From Nectonema munidae (taxonomy: Eukaryota; Nematomorpha; Nectonematoida; Nectonematidae): a stretch of DNA of 64,000 nt. Each line of letters opens with the position of its first letter. The first letter of the stretch is position 1. Shown here in pieces: positions 35,723 through 46,317 of the stretch. The position numbers and the translations under genes were made by a program. The DNA is taken from contig JAUIRK010001047.1 in NCBI GenBank assembly GCA_030549495.1, forward strand, positions 1,054,001 through 1,118,000. Reading direction: 5' to 3'. The notes under the pieces are model-generated. The model saw only the letters and a program-made list of their open reading frames with translations. It searched no databases and was not told the origin of the DNA.

Positions 35723-36542
35723 GTTAGTCTTTTTTCTCTCCTACACATGCAGATCGTTTCACATACACATGTGGGTGGGGGTAAATAACGCACCACAGTA
35801 ACGTATATATCATTTTTTGAGTTGATTCAGAGTGCAAAGAGTCTTCTAGGTCATTTTCATCCTAATTGGTTTAAGTTGTCTTTCTTTCATATTTACTACA
35901 AGAGTTGGCAGTACTGATTTATGAACCCCTATCTAAGCCCCAATGACTAGCAAAGTTATTGAATGATTATTTTTCTCGAGTTATTTGAAATGAAAATTCC
36001 TGCTTCACAGAGTCTTAGTAATCGACACCACTATGTACTCTCTTGAGAATTGGGAAGTCCGTCTAAGTGCGTTGTTTTGAACCGACTTCTGACTTCCAAC
36101 TCCCTACTTTTTTCACAATTTTATACGGATATATTGGATATCAGATAACTGAGTGATCTGGAACACCAGATTCGGATTTTCTAGATGATAATAAAAATTT
36201 ATTTGAATTTTTGAGTAATTTTCTTATATGTGGTTTTATTTTTTATTTTGTCCCAGCATTTCTCATAATAAACAGAAGTTTTTGCTGGAAAATTTGTTGC
36301 TTCCACCATTGCAGAGGATTTTTCTCTTGAGAACAGGATTTTTACCAAATCGTCTTTTTATTTGAAAATGAAGTAGTCTATCAGGCACACTACAGGAATT
36401 GGTGAAAGGATATTTGATTGATAGAGAAAACAACTGAAAACAAATGACTGAAGGTTGGAAAGTTTTATATGAGTGAATGTAGTCTGAAGAAAAAGAATCT
36501 ACTAGACACCCTGCGATGTTTATATGAAAAAAATGTGTTTGA

Positions 36543-36600
36543 TTCAGGGGCGCACATCCTTGAAATTATTGGAGGGGCGGACTTTCAAGCGTCTTCCAAA
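36543..36600 (+). repeat. hAT-type element edge
   Basis: CAGGGGCGCACATCCTTGAA continuing ATTATTGGAGGGGCGG resembles CAGCGGTGCATATCCTTAAA at 34124, also followed by a TTGGAAGGG-type stretch. No matching right end was found. Confidence 0.4.
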
Positions 36601-37240
36601 AAAGACAACACATTTTCTCTTGTCTCCTTCCTCTCTTGTCTATTCTATTTCATTCTTAATTAAGCTTAATGTAAACTTTAACCCCCGCCCTATTGAGCTT
36701 AAAGTCAACAATGAATGAGGACTTATATATAGCTCCTTCTTTCTCACTTCAAATAGATGCGCACCATCTCCAAATTATGCGTAGAAAGGGGGTAGAGATA
36801 TCAATTAACAATAAAAAAATTGGAAATTTTATTCAATGAAAAAAATCATTCATTAATTTTCATTTGTTCCATTTCTTCTTCCTAAAAATGAAAAAATGTT
36901 TTATTGAGAAAAATAAATAAAAAAACACATCCAAATTACTTAACTTTTCTGAGGTAATTTCTATCAAAAATGTAAAACAGAACTAAAGTTAGAAAACTGT
37001 GTATTAGAATTTTTTCATTCTTTTTAGTGTATAAGAATAAGTGTAAGTTTGTTAGACTCAAAAAAAGGTATAAAATAAAGATAAAATTGTGCAAATAAAA
37101 ATCAAACAATAAATTAAGATTGCATTACTTCATTTTTCTCAGCATCATTCAAAAATAGTTTAAAAGTTAAATTGGTGCAAGCTACAAAAATCTACAAAAA
37201 GTAAAATAACTCTTAACATTTTGCAATCATTTGCCTTTTC

Positions 37241-37355
37241 TCAGCACGGAAGCCTCTGGGTTCGATTCCTCATCGATACCAATTTGTTCATAGTTTGACA
37301 TAAGCGGTACAACCTTGTCAATGAAAACACACCCGTGGTACTTTTACATTACCTT
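37241..37355 (+). mobile_element. tRNA-derived SINE (family 1), partial
   Basis: It contains the B-box-like GGTTCGATTCC and the body words CATAGTTTGACATAAGCG and GGTACTTTTACATTACC, in the order seen in the copies at 53820 and 60110. The A-box part is weak, so the copy is probably 5'-truncated or decayed. Confidence 0.6.
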
Positions 37356-37944
37356 TTACTCAAAATTGAAAAATTTGCTACATAATTAACATAAGAGAGA
37401 AAGGAGACAAAATAAACTAATAAAGCAATTTTCACTATCTTAAAATGAAACTGCCTGTTCTCAAAATTTAAAAATAATAGGAGGCATAAAAATGAGATAG
37501 TATATCGGCACTTTATGGTAACGCTTGTATTTTTTACATTTTGAATCATAGTATACAAAAAATGGTAGTTTAATCACTTTTCATGAAATTAATTAAGCCT
37601 AAGAACACAAAATCATAAAAAAAACTATTTAAACAAACATAAATCATAGTATACGAGAACAAGAAAATGATTGCGTTTTTTTGACTATTTCTGTCTACAA
37701 ATAAAATTCTGACAGCTGTCATAAATAGATCAAGTACATTTTTAACAACTGAAACATTTTGTTTCGATATTATATTTTTATTATAATAATCAACAAATTT
37801 TCTTAAAAAAATGATTTAATTATGTACAGTGTTACTTACAAAATTTAACAATCGAACATTATAAAAAATATCTCTGCTCAAATATTAAACAAATAGAGTA
37901 TCTTTGCTTTTAAACTGAATAGCTAGTCAAAATATTCATTCCCA

Positions 37945-38385
37945 AATAAGTATTGGGAAAAAATTTTTTGACTTGAAAAGATTAAAGTTTTCAAATGTTA
38001 CAAAATGTAACAAACGTACTGATAAAGATTAAAAGTGACCTTTTTGAAAAAATTTTTTAACGCGAGTCTGACAATATTCATTGATATAAGATTATAACGA
38101 TTGAAAACTATTTTTCTCATTTAAAAACAAACAAATTTTCATTTTTGCAAAATGTTTGGTGTATTGATGGAACTAAATTTTTAGCAAAAATCTCTGAGTA
38201 ATTTGAATAGTTGAACTTTGGTATCATGAACAAAGGTTTTGAAAATATTGAACTTATGTTCCACTAAAAACTAGTTTCTAATGAGATAAAATAGAATTAT
38301 TTTTAATTTAACTCTAAATACAAATTAGAGAGAAGCAGTGGCGTAGCCAGAAAAAAGTTGATAGGGGGGGGGGGGGGGCACAATT
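37945..38385. repeat. dispersed 380-bp repeat ending in CAGTGGCGTAGCCAG and a G run, copy 2
   Basis: High similarity to 10999-11395 over its length, including TTGAACTTATGTTCCACTAA and AGAGAGAAGCAGTGGCGTAG, ending in a run of about 15 G. The two copies keep the same breakpoints. Confidence 0.75.
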
Positions 38386-38535
38386 TAAAAACTTAAAAAA
38401 CTTGAGCAACATTATTTATACTTTCTTGATCCTTTCATTTTCAAATGAAGTATTTTAAAAAAAGTTTTTGTAAACTAATTTAATTTTCAATTTGATATCT
38501 GTTTATATCATTAAAAGTCTTGTTTGTATTATGAG

Positions 38536-38650
38536 CAGGGCTTCAAAGGTGGAGCCTGACCCGGAGGAGCCAGAAGATTTGTCTACATGGAGCCGGAGCT
38601 GGAACTGGAGCCTGAAACATGGCTCCTATATCTGGCTCCAGGCAACTTAA
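38536..38650 (+). repeat. GGAGCC-rich hAT-like element edge
   Basis: CAGGGCTTCAAAGGTGGAGC is followed by repeats such as GGAGCCGGAGCTGGAACTGG. A CAGGG start with GGAGNC sub-terminal repeats is a common hAT MITE pattern. The other end was not located. Confidence 0.4.
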
Positions 38651-39262
38651 ATACATAGTTGTTTCGCGAGGATATATAGTCAAAATCTGAACTATTTCTA
38701 TTTTTCCTATAATTTATTCCAATTTTCATCTAAAGGTTCAACATGAAATTAGATGAAAATATAAATTATTGTAAAAATAAAACTTTTGCCAGCACAATTC
38801 ATTATTGTTGCATTAAACAATTATTTAAAAAAACTTACTATTATAAACTTATTTATTAATTATAAAATATTTACTGACGAGTGTAAGGGTAAGTTGGTAG
38901 AGTATCATTCCGCCTAGGTACAAACAAACTGCCATCGTCAAAAATCGAATGAAAGATTTCTAGTTTCTGATCCAACCCTTCGTTCAAATGAGTTTACTTA
39001 TTGAAAAGTGTGAAGTTATTTTATTAGATGAATTTTAAAAATATTTAAATTTCTTAATCATTCTAAAATTATATATTTTTTATATATCATTACTTTTAAC
39101 TTTTTATATGTTCGAAAATGGGGCTTTTGAAAAAGTAATATATCAAACTTTAATTAGTAGACGTATGCGTTTATCAGATAAAAATGATAAAGAGCTATGT
39201 CTTTATCATAAATTATATTTATATAAATAAAATAAGGACCTCACTCTATTGCATGGTGCCGG

Positions 39263-39806
39263 GTCAAAACGCCCGAAAATAATAATTCGTACGTTACTAT
39301 TTTTTGAAGTTTATTCTATTTGGACAGTTTTCAAAACGGTCGATTTGACACGAAATGATAGTGATCAATTTGACTTGAAATATAAAAGTGATCATACAGA
39401 AATGCATTATTTCTTTGGTTTGAAGAACAATTAAACTACAGATTTAAACGGAAAATCAGTTTGAAACCAGAAAAGATGGGACTAATTTAAACAGGAAAAC
39501 AAGAATATAAATAATTTCTGATTTTGGTTCCAAATTTCAGGAGTAGTTCGATTCCCAAAGATTGATAAATTAGAAATCTTGTATCTGTTTTTTATGCATG
39601 TGAAACAAAAAAGTGTTAAATGTAACATATTCTTAGAAAAATATATAAGATAATAATTGGAAAAAAGCGTAGATACAAGAAAAAATCTTAAATATTTTTT
39701 TGTAGATTCAAGTTTCAGACCTACTTGTATCGGGTGTTTTGGTATCGGGCGTTTTGGTTTTCGGCCGTTTTGGTTTCGAAAGTTTTGGTTTTTCGGGCGT
39801 TTTGAC
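39263..39806. mobile_element. non-autonomous element with CGGGCGTTTTGAC ends
   Basis: GTCAAAACGCCCGAAAA (39263-39279) is an inverted match of TTTTCGGGCGTTTTGAC (39790-39806). Inside the right end, five copies of a 15-17 bp unit (CGGGCGTTTTGGTT and variants) form an array from about 39730. It is probably a small DNA element with sub-terminal repeats. A hAT derivative inserted exactly at its right end. No transposase is visible. Confidence 0.55.
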
Positions 39807-40391
39807 TAGTCTGTCCACTTTAAGGTCTTTTTTCATTCCCCGGGGAACGAGGACCTCGTAATTTTTGAAAATTTCCCCGGGGATTTATGTTTTAAAAAAA
39901 TATCTAAGAAAAATTAGAGCGTTCAAAGTTTCATCATTCAACTGGTTTCTTATTTTTGTAGAAAAATAACCCATTGACGAAAACACTCTTTCGGCATCCA
40001 CAGAAGTTGGTTTTATGCTCTTTAAATTTTTGAATAAAGTTTCTAAAACTTCGGGCCTCCTATTTGTTTCTAAATAAAGGTCAAATGTTTTTTTCATTAT
40101 TTCCTCTATGCTTGAAATTTTGCTTTTAGTTTCACGTTCTTCATTTTCATTAATCTTCAGAAATTCGTCCAATTCCTCCGTCACGCTTTTCTTCTCTGTT
40201 TTTTGGTTGCTAACGATTAATGTTTCATCTTTCTTCTCCGTTACTTCGATATTTTTGTCGTCGGATTCGACAAATTTTTTTTTTCAAAAATTCCCCGAGG
40301 AAATTTAAAAATTTTTTTCAAGGACGAGGATTTTGAAATTTCACGATTCCCCGGGGACTCGAGGACGAGGAATCCCGGGGTGGACACCCTA
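39807..40391 (-). mobile_element. 585-bp hAT derivative with 8-bp target duplication
   Basis: The element begins TAGTCTGTCCAC, and the reverse complement of its end reads TAGGGTGTCCAC. It is flanked on both sides by the 8-bp direct repeat GTTTTGAC (39799-39806 and 40392-40399), the size that hAT transposases make. CCCCGGGGA and CCTCGTCC words repeat near both ends. Only the C-terminal part of a transposase remains inside, so it is an internally deleted copy. Confidence 0.88.
39885..40300 (-). pseudogene. hAT transposase C-terminal (dimerisation) fragment
   Basis: The minus strand reads KPTSVDAERVFSSMGYFSTK, then IRNQLNDETLNALIFLRYFF and a stop. This is the hAT dimerisation domain (PF05699-like, A-E-R-x-F-S and the leucine-rich helix after it). 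It is preceded by an acidic Lys/Glu-rich linker. The catalytic part of the enzyme is absent. Confidence 0.85.
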
Positions 40392-40489
40392 GTTTTGACT
40401 CGAATTCCTATTACATACCCTAATAATAATTGTCAACATATTTTACGTGGATATGTATTATATATCTAGAAATAAGAAGTAAATAAAGC

Positions 40490-40680
40490 TTCCCTGCACG
40501 AAGGAGAAGCTTTCTTAGAGAGCTGGACTAGGAAGAACTTATACGTTTTTGTCTCAAGGGAGTTTCAAAGAGGGGGTTCGAGTCCTTTGTCTTCCTTTAT
40601 CGAAAGGCTTGAGTAGATATGATTTCAGCTATCCACTACATATGTCCTATATATTTGGAAATAAATCAATCCAACTTTTG
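40490..40680 (+). other. tRNA-like segment, possible SINE
   Basis: GGGTTCGAGTCC near 40579 fits a B box and GCTTTCTTAGAGAGCTGG upstream could hold an A box, but the spacing and a cloverleaf are not convincing. No second copy was seen in the window. Confidence 0.3.
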
Positions 40681-40950
40681 CCTTGACAGTAAATTATATT
40701 TCTATTTTTCTAATATTTTTAAAATTAAATTAATATAATTATAGTATAATTTCTAAATTTAATTAATACATTAATACGTTAATGGACACAAGGATTAACG
40801 ATATAGACCTAAAAATTAATGATACAATTATCCCACAGAGAGCAATATCAGACATAATGACTAAAGGACGTATACTAGCTGGACATTACAAGTTTCTGTT
40901 GAAGCTTGTAATAAGTTGAAATCCTTGCAAGAAAATTTAGGAGTACCTCA

Positions 40951-41945
40951 CAGGGTTGGAGAGTCGTAGTTGGAGATTTAAAAGGGACGGGTATAAAATT
41001 TAGGAGTGGAAGTCGGCGTCTCTTTTATTAAGTATTGGAAAATATATTTTCTTAAGTATTTTAAAAACAAAGAAAAGAAATTGTTTTTTTCGAACGCATA
41101 TGAAGTGAATCTTCTTTGGTCGAAGTGGAGAGCATAAAGGTACCTCAGCAGAAACTTGTTCAAGATATCACAACTCGATGGAAGTCATCATGTTACATGC
41201 TTGAAGATTATACGAACAAAAAATGTGTTACGGCGTACACTATTGACCATGGTATTCGAACGTCAGCAGCATATCAGCGGACGTTAGTTGAAAACATATT
41301 TTCTCAAGCCTTTTGTCGAGAAGAAAGGAAAATGAGTTATGTAATACCTGCTACACAGACTCTAATACCTTACCTATCAAAATTTCAAAGTGATGAAGGA
41401 ATGCACACGATGAAAGAAGATCGGAAAACGTCTCTTTTGACGGATTTAATAAAATGCATATTTTAAATCATAAAAATTATTTTCTTGCAAAATGTTTTAG
41501 AGCCTCGTTTTATTACAAAATTTGTAGGTTAAAAAGATATCGTTAAAATGGATTTTTGGCGAAATGAAAAAACGCTCATCAGTATTTTGTTTCGCCTAAA
41601 AGCGACAACTCTAGACTCTGTGCTGAAGTTCATGGTAGGTGGTAACCTTTGGAAATGCTTTGATGAGAAAAATAATGAAAAAAAAGTTTCTGCCATAGAA
41701 AAAGACGAAGATTCTCAATTTAAGGAGGTTTCAAATGAAAATAAGAGAGGATTGGATATGATTTGACACAATCCTTGGTAGTAAGAAAGGAAAGTCCTCT
41801 GCAGTGGTGGAAAATTAATGAAAACAAATTTGCCAGGCTTAAAAACTTTGCCGTTACTGTCGTTACCGACTTCTTTAAAATCTGAAAGGCTTCTTTTTTC
41901 TGCAAACTTATATATATAGATAAAATCGCAATAGGTCGAACCCTG
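40951..41945 (+). mobile_element. ZBED-type hAT relic with CAGGGTT ends
   Basis: The left end is CAGGGTTGGAGAGTCGTAG (40951). The reverse complement of the right end (41945 inward) is CAGGGTTCGACCTATTGCG. The transposase relic lies between them on the plus strand. No 8-bp duplication is preserved at these exact edges, so the bounds are tentative. Confidence 0.55.
41110..41905 (+). pseudogene. hAT transposase fragment (ZBED1/4-like), degraded
   Basis: VPQQKLVQDITTRWKSSCYM matches the hAT catalytic-core motif (LIQDVSTRWNSTYYML in relatives). A second frame at 41548-41766 reads MDFWRNEKTLISILFRLKAT. A third near 41800 gives PLQWWKINENKFARLKNFA, the W-W-K motif just before the dimerisation domain. 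The AERxFS part is not intact and the frame changes several times, so the copy is dead. Confidence 0.7.
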
Positions 41946-42724
41946 AAAAGCTCTTGTTTATTATGAAAAATATATTTATGATTTTACTAACATTTTTAAA
42001 ATGCATGTTACTGTATTTTTGACCTAATTATCGAAATCAGGGGAACAAAGTGAAAATTCTTAGCGTTTTACTTTATATCCGGGCGAATTTGCCGGTTATC
42101 CAAATTAAGCATTTGAAAAAAGTCGGATAGAAAATAGATTCCTCATTTGTCGTAGTAATTACAATAAGTCTCAATGAAAAGTTTTGAAGTAACTTCAATA
42201 TGAGCCAATTTTTTTTAAATAAATGGCTATCGGCTTTGATATCAGGGGTTTGGTTGTAGCCGAATCATCTATCTTGTTGTATATCTACGAGTAGAGACAT
42301 GAAGAAATCAAACAAGAAAATATCAATAGGGATTATCCATCGCTGGAGAAGACTACAACTGAATGATTGTGTATAAATAACATCATACGAGGCAAATAAA
42401 TATAACATATTTGTGTGCGTGTATGGCTTTAGTGGTGCTTTTTCAAAAATGTATTATGTATCGATTTCTTGAAAGTCAACATCTATTCTCTTCATGCCAC
42501 GTGCGTGCTTTTACTGCTCTAAATTCATCATATTTTATTGATTTTAGAGATAATGAAGGAATATTTTACTCACTAGAGCATTTATCTTCTTCTTCTCTCT
42601 GACTTGACGGTTGTTGTGACGAAGTGTGAGGCAAGAAAATTGAAGCAATGTAGTTGATGCCTTGAGACCGAATTGTCACATTGTCCATAGTCTAGCCATT
42701 ATTCTACTACGATGCGCTATAATT

Positions 42725-42974
42725 AGGGTTACCAGATTTTGACACTATCAAACCGCGACAAAAGTGTTTGATAATAATAGTTGAAATAAATTTTTTATTC
42801 CCTATAAAAGGTAAACATGAAAAATACTTTGATAACAATCAAAAATAAAATACTATCATGTTTCTGAGCTCCTTTTTCACGTAGGATTAGGAAAGGTAAA
42901 AACCGGGATTCTTCTTAATCGTCCTGGATTACTTTGTTAAGCGGTGGCAAAAACTGGGACATCTGACAATCCTG
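42725..42974. mobile_element. 250-bp hAT-like MITE
   Basis: The start AGGGTTACCAGATTTTGAC and the reverse complement of the end, CAGGATTGTCAGATGTCCCA, are imperfect inverted repeats. CCGGGATT and CTGGGACA words resemble the ends of the hAT at 8565-10998. No coding capacity and no clear target duplication. Confidence 0.5.
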
Positions 42975-43204
42975 ACTGTAAATCATTGATAGATTATTAT
43001 TAACTTTTTATTGGTACATTATATAAATATTGTCGTTCAGCAGTGCTTAATTCTTTTCTGAATTAAGCATGTGAAGTGACACTTCTTTAGTCGAAGTCGA
43101 AACGGAAAAGTTGGTGTTGAATTCATAGAGTTTTTAAGTCCGATTTTTTAAGTACTTGGGGTCTTAATCTAAAGTAATTATCTGAACGAAATTACCTACG
43201 AATT

Positions 43205-43823
43205 ACGTCATTCTTTATACCACTTGCCAAAATAAAGAAGATAATCAAAATCAAACAAACCTAATAAAGTCATAAACATTTTCCACCTAAAATTGATACA
43301 CCAAAGCAAGGCACACATTTGCACAACTTAGAGCTAACTAATCACCGTTATCTTCATAAAGTTGATCCAAAAACACAAACTAATCCGCGCTGTCCACTTT
43401 GCAATCAACACATACACAACACACACCCCCTCTTCAACTGCCCACACATCCCATTCAACTGCCCACTTAAACCCATTCATTTATGGTCCAAGACATGTGA
43501 AGTAGTTAACCTACTTGTTAAGTGGGGAAACTATCTGGCTGATGCTCAGATTTAAAACGTATATATTTATACAACAAAGCCATAAGTGGAAGCTTACGCA
43601 TAAAGTCAGCAATACCTGTGGCTTTTATATAGGTTGCTTGAAAATACACGCACTCATCGCTAGTACTGCGAAAGTGTAACAAAAATTGTATATTTTTCTT
43701 TGTGCGTATTTTTCGAGAGATGGATGATATACTTTCTCAGTTCAAATAAAAATAGTTTTTTGAGCTGATAGATTTCACTAATAACGAGATGGTGTAATGT
43801 AGGAGCTAACCACAACAACAACA
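43205..43823 (+). mobile_element. 5'-truncated LINE with 11-bp target duplication
   Basis: ACCTACGAATT occurs at 43194-43204 and 43824-43834 on either side of the insert. The insert ends in a CAA-repeat tail (CCACAACAACAACA). Inside, a plus frame encodes the C-terminal end of a LINE reverse transcriptase protein: PRCPLCNQHIHNTHPLFNCP followed by HLWSKTCEVVNLLVKW and a stop near 43555. The Cys/His pattern with LFNCP and LW is typical of jockey/I-related elements, by memory. A direct repeat, a 3' tail and a missing 5' part are the marks of target-primed reverse transcription. Confidence 0.85.
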
Positions 43824-44088
43824 ACCTACGAATTTATCGAGAAAATTCAAAAAATATTTTGTTTGGTTACAAATAGTTTTTTCAGGAATGAAGACTACTA
43901 AATAAATCTTTTATGAATGAAAATACCTTCAGAATGAGGCCATGTAGTAATTTCAGTCATCGATAAAAATATAGATGTGAAAATTTAAACTAAATTTTTG
44001 TATCAAAGATCCTTGGTCTGTTTTACCATAATTTTTTCTCGTCAATTATTTATTCATTTATTCTAATTTTTTTAATTTTTTTTTCAAG

Positions 44089-44140
44089 TTCATCCAAATG
44101 TCATTGCAAAGAATTTTGTACCAATAAAAGATTTCAGAAC
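44089..44140 (+). CDS. SETD2: SETD2-like gene, AWS domain exon 2
   Basis: A 52-bp exon between TTTTTTTTTCAAG and the donor GTAACT. The first base completes the split Cys codon (TG|T). The exon then gives SSKCHCKEFCTNKRFQN, matching SSRCPNGDYCSNRRFQ of human SETD2 in spacing (Cys, five residues, Cys, then N-[KR]-RFQ). An additional Cys lies between the two conserved ones. It is too short to stand out as an open frame but is required by the domain, by both phases and by the order. Confidence 0.92.
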
Positions 44141-46237
44141 GTAACTACTTTTCATTTATGATTCGTTTTTAAAAATTTTTACTCTCCTAATTTTTTCAGT
44201 TGTTGAGCATTCATTATGCTATTGTAATTTAGTTATTTATTTCATTGAATAAAAACCAGCTAATCACGCAATTAAATAATAATTTGCCTATTTATCCAAT
44301 TAAGAATATAAAATATTCGTAAGTATTCCTTTTTTTATGAAATTTAATTCACTTTCAATTGGAGGGAGTCGGAGGAGTTCTAATTAAACCTCTCAAATTG
44401 ACTTCTCAGTTGGTGCTTAATTATCTTAACTTACGAAAAATCCCTAATCTGACTCTGGAATCACAATTACACAAAAAGTAAAATCACCTAATTTCTCATT
44501 TATTCTGCTATTTATGTCGTTCTATACGCACCTGCCATACACGTGAATCCGATATGTACAAAGTCCATGAATAAACGTTTGTTTTTTTGTATCTTAAGCT
44601 ATGTATGACCGCAGTACAAAGTTTAACCAAAATGAAGAATGAAGGAAGTTTGGATGGAAGTGTGATTTAAAATTTAAGCAAACATTTAATATTGGATGCA
44701 TTGCATGCAACAAAAATGTGAGTCGCGTTTGTTTTTCAGACTTTATCTCTAAGCTTCCAAAACAACCTTTGTGGAACTTGGAGATTGAATCATCTTAGTT
44801 CACAAATGTTTTTATTTTTAATTTAAATCCTCAAAAATATTTATTGTGAGAGAGTACTATACAAAAATGATGTTATAGAAAAAAAGAAGGAAGTGAAATA
44901 TATGCAAAATTTTGAATTTCTTCCACGGGCAAAAAAATTCGAAGGAAAAACACATACAATTAAAATTCAACATCTACATATATATACGACTAGAGCTTGA
45001 AGTGTAAAACATTCTTGTTAAAGATATAAGCGTTTAAAGTACGATAAATTATTATTGAAATACGATGAAGCATGAATATAGAAGGCACGATGAATGAAAG
45101 TATAAAATGAGGCTTAACACGAAATCTTAGCTTAGCTACTTTACTCAAAATCATATTTCTCTTGCATGAATTTCCTTAGCGTTCACTTGCATATTGCTCA
45201 AAATATTTTGTTCTCTTTCGCTCTCGCCATGTGAATGTGCGAGATGCCTTCCACTTTTGAGAAGATTGAATAACTTTGTGAGATCTGGAGGCAGAAAGAC
45301 TAGCACTTTGAGCCTTTGTGAATAATTTGTTCTTTCCTATCAATTGCGATAACGCATATTTAATTGTATTAAATAAAGATTGATTCCTCTCATTTATTTA
45401 GATTTATTTTTAATTGCTTTAGCTTTTTTCTTCACTTCTGATTTTGCATTTTACTCCAGAACATATTTCCCTCACCCGTTCAAAAATTCCTTTTAGCGCC
45501 AAATGCTGGATTAAATTAACCGGATCTTAAAATCAAAAAAATGCTACCAAAATAGTTCTAGAAAAAGATCATTTTTCAAATTATTCTTGAAATGCTGAGA
45601 GGTGTGGTTTTATTTACACCCTGGGATCTAACAATTTAGGCATAAGTTATGGAATTAATGAAGTCTAAGCTTCATGACCGATTGTAGTAGCTTTTTAAGT
45701 GATAATGTTTTTTTAAATGTATCATGTTAAAATAAAGCCTTTTTGTGATAGAAACCGTAGAACTGAATTACTTAATCAATTTGTAATATTAACATGGCCT
45801 CAAAATAGTCATGCCAATTGTAAAAACTCTTCTCTAGTTTGAATCGCCAGCACTTATAACTATACTGGCTCTTCCCTACAATTGTAACTTCATTACTAGT
45901 AGAAGGAGACTTACTGTATGGCTAATTTTAAAGCATTTCTTTTCATCATAAAGTTATCTTCTGTTTGCCCATTTGGTTCTCGTTTGCCTGCCTCCTTTTA
46001 TCTCATTGATTGTTATTCTAACCCTTTGAAGGTTAAAAACACTTGTGTGTGACAACGGTGTCCCAAAAATTCATTAATTATATAAAATTCTATTGAAAAA
46101 GAAAGCACGTGACTACTATTCAAAATTCTGGTCCTAAAAGAAGTGCTAACGCCACAAAATGTATGCCCATCTAGAGGGTCATCCTTTTTGATTCAAAGAC
46201 TATTCCATTTTAACTCATTTTTTACTTCACAACACAG
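44141..46237 (+). other. intron of the SETD2-like gene
   Basis: GTAACT to TTCACAACACAG. Mostly AT-rich. A more balanced stretch at 45150-45330 (TTTCGCTCTCGCCATGTGAA) has no frame or family that I recognise. Confidence 0.7.
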
Positions 46238-46317
46238 ATAGAGACGCATCCTTCAGTCGAGCCGTTTATGACCAACAAGAAGGGATGGGGACTTCGTGTT
46301 TTGGAAGACATATGCGT
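46238..46317 (+). CDS. SETD2: SETD2-like gene, SET domain start exon
   Basis: It enters in phase 0 (acceptor AACACAG) and leaves with GT| before GTAAGT. It encodes IETHPSVEPFMTNKKGWGLR then VLEDIC, corresponding to ADVEVILTEKKGWGLRAAKDLP in human SETD2. G-W-G-L-R is part of the S-adenosylmethionine-binding surface of SET enzymes. Confidence 0.93.

Larger units (their letters stand above)
35723..44088 (+). other. 8.4-kb intron of the SETD2-like gene, rich in insertions
   Basis: The intron is bounded by GTTAGT and TTTTTTTTTCAAG. It contains a SINE (37241-37355), the dispersed 380-bp repeat, a GGAGCC-rich element edge, an element with CGGGCGTTTTGAC ends into which a hAT derivative inserted, a ZBED-type hAT relic, a 250-bp hAT-like MITE and a truncated LINE. 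The remaining parts (about 35723-37200, 37356-37944, 38651-39250, 40400-40950, 41946-42724 and 42975-43193) are AT-rich with no gene seen. Confidence 0.8.
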
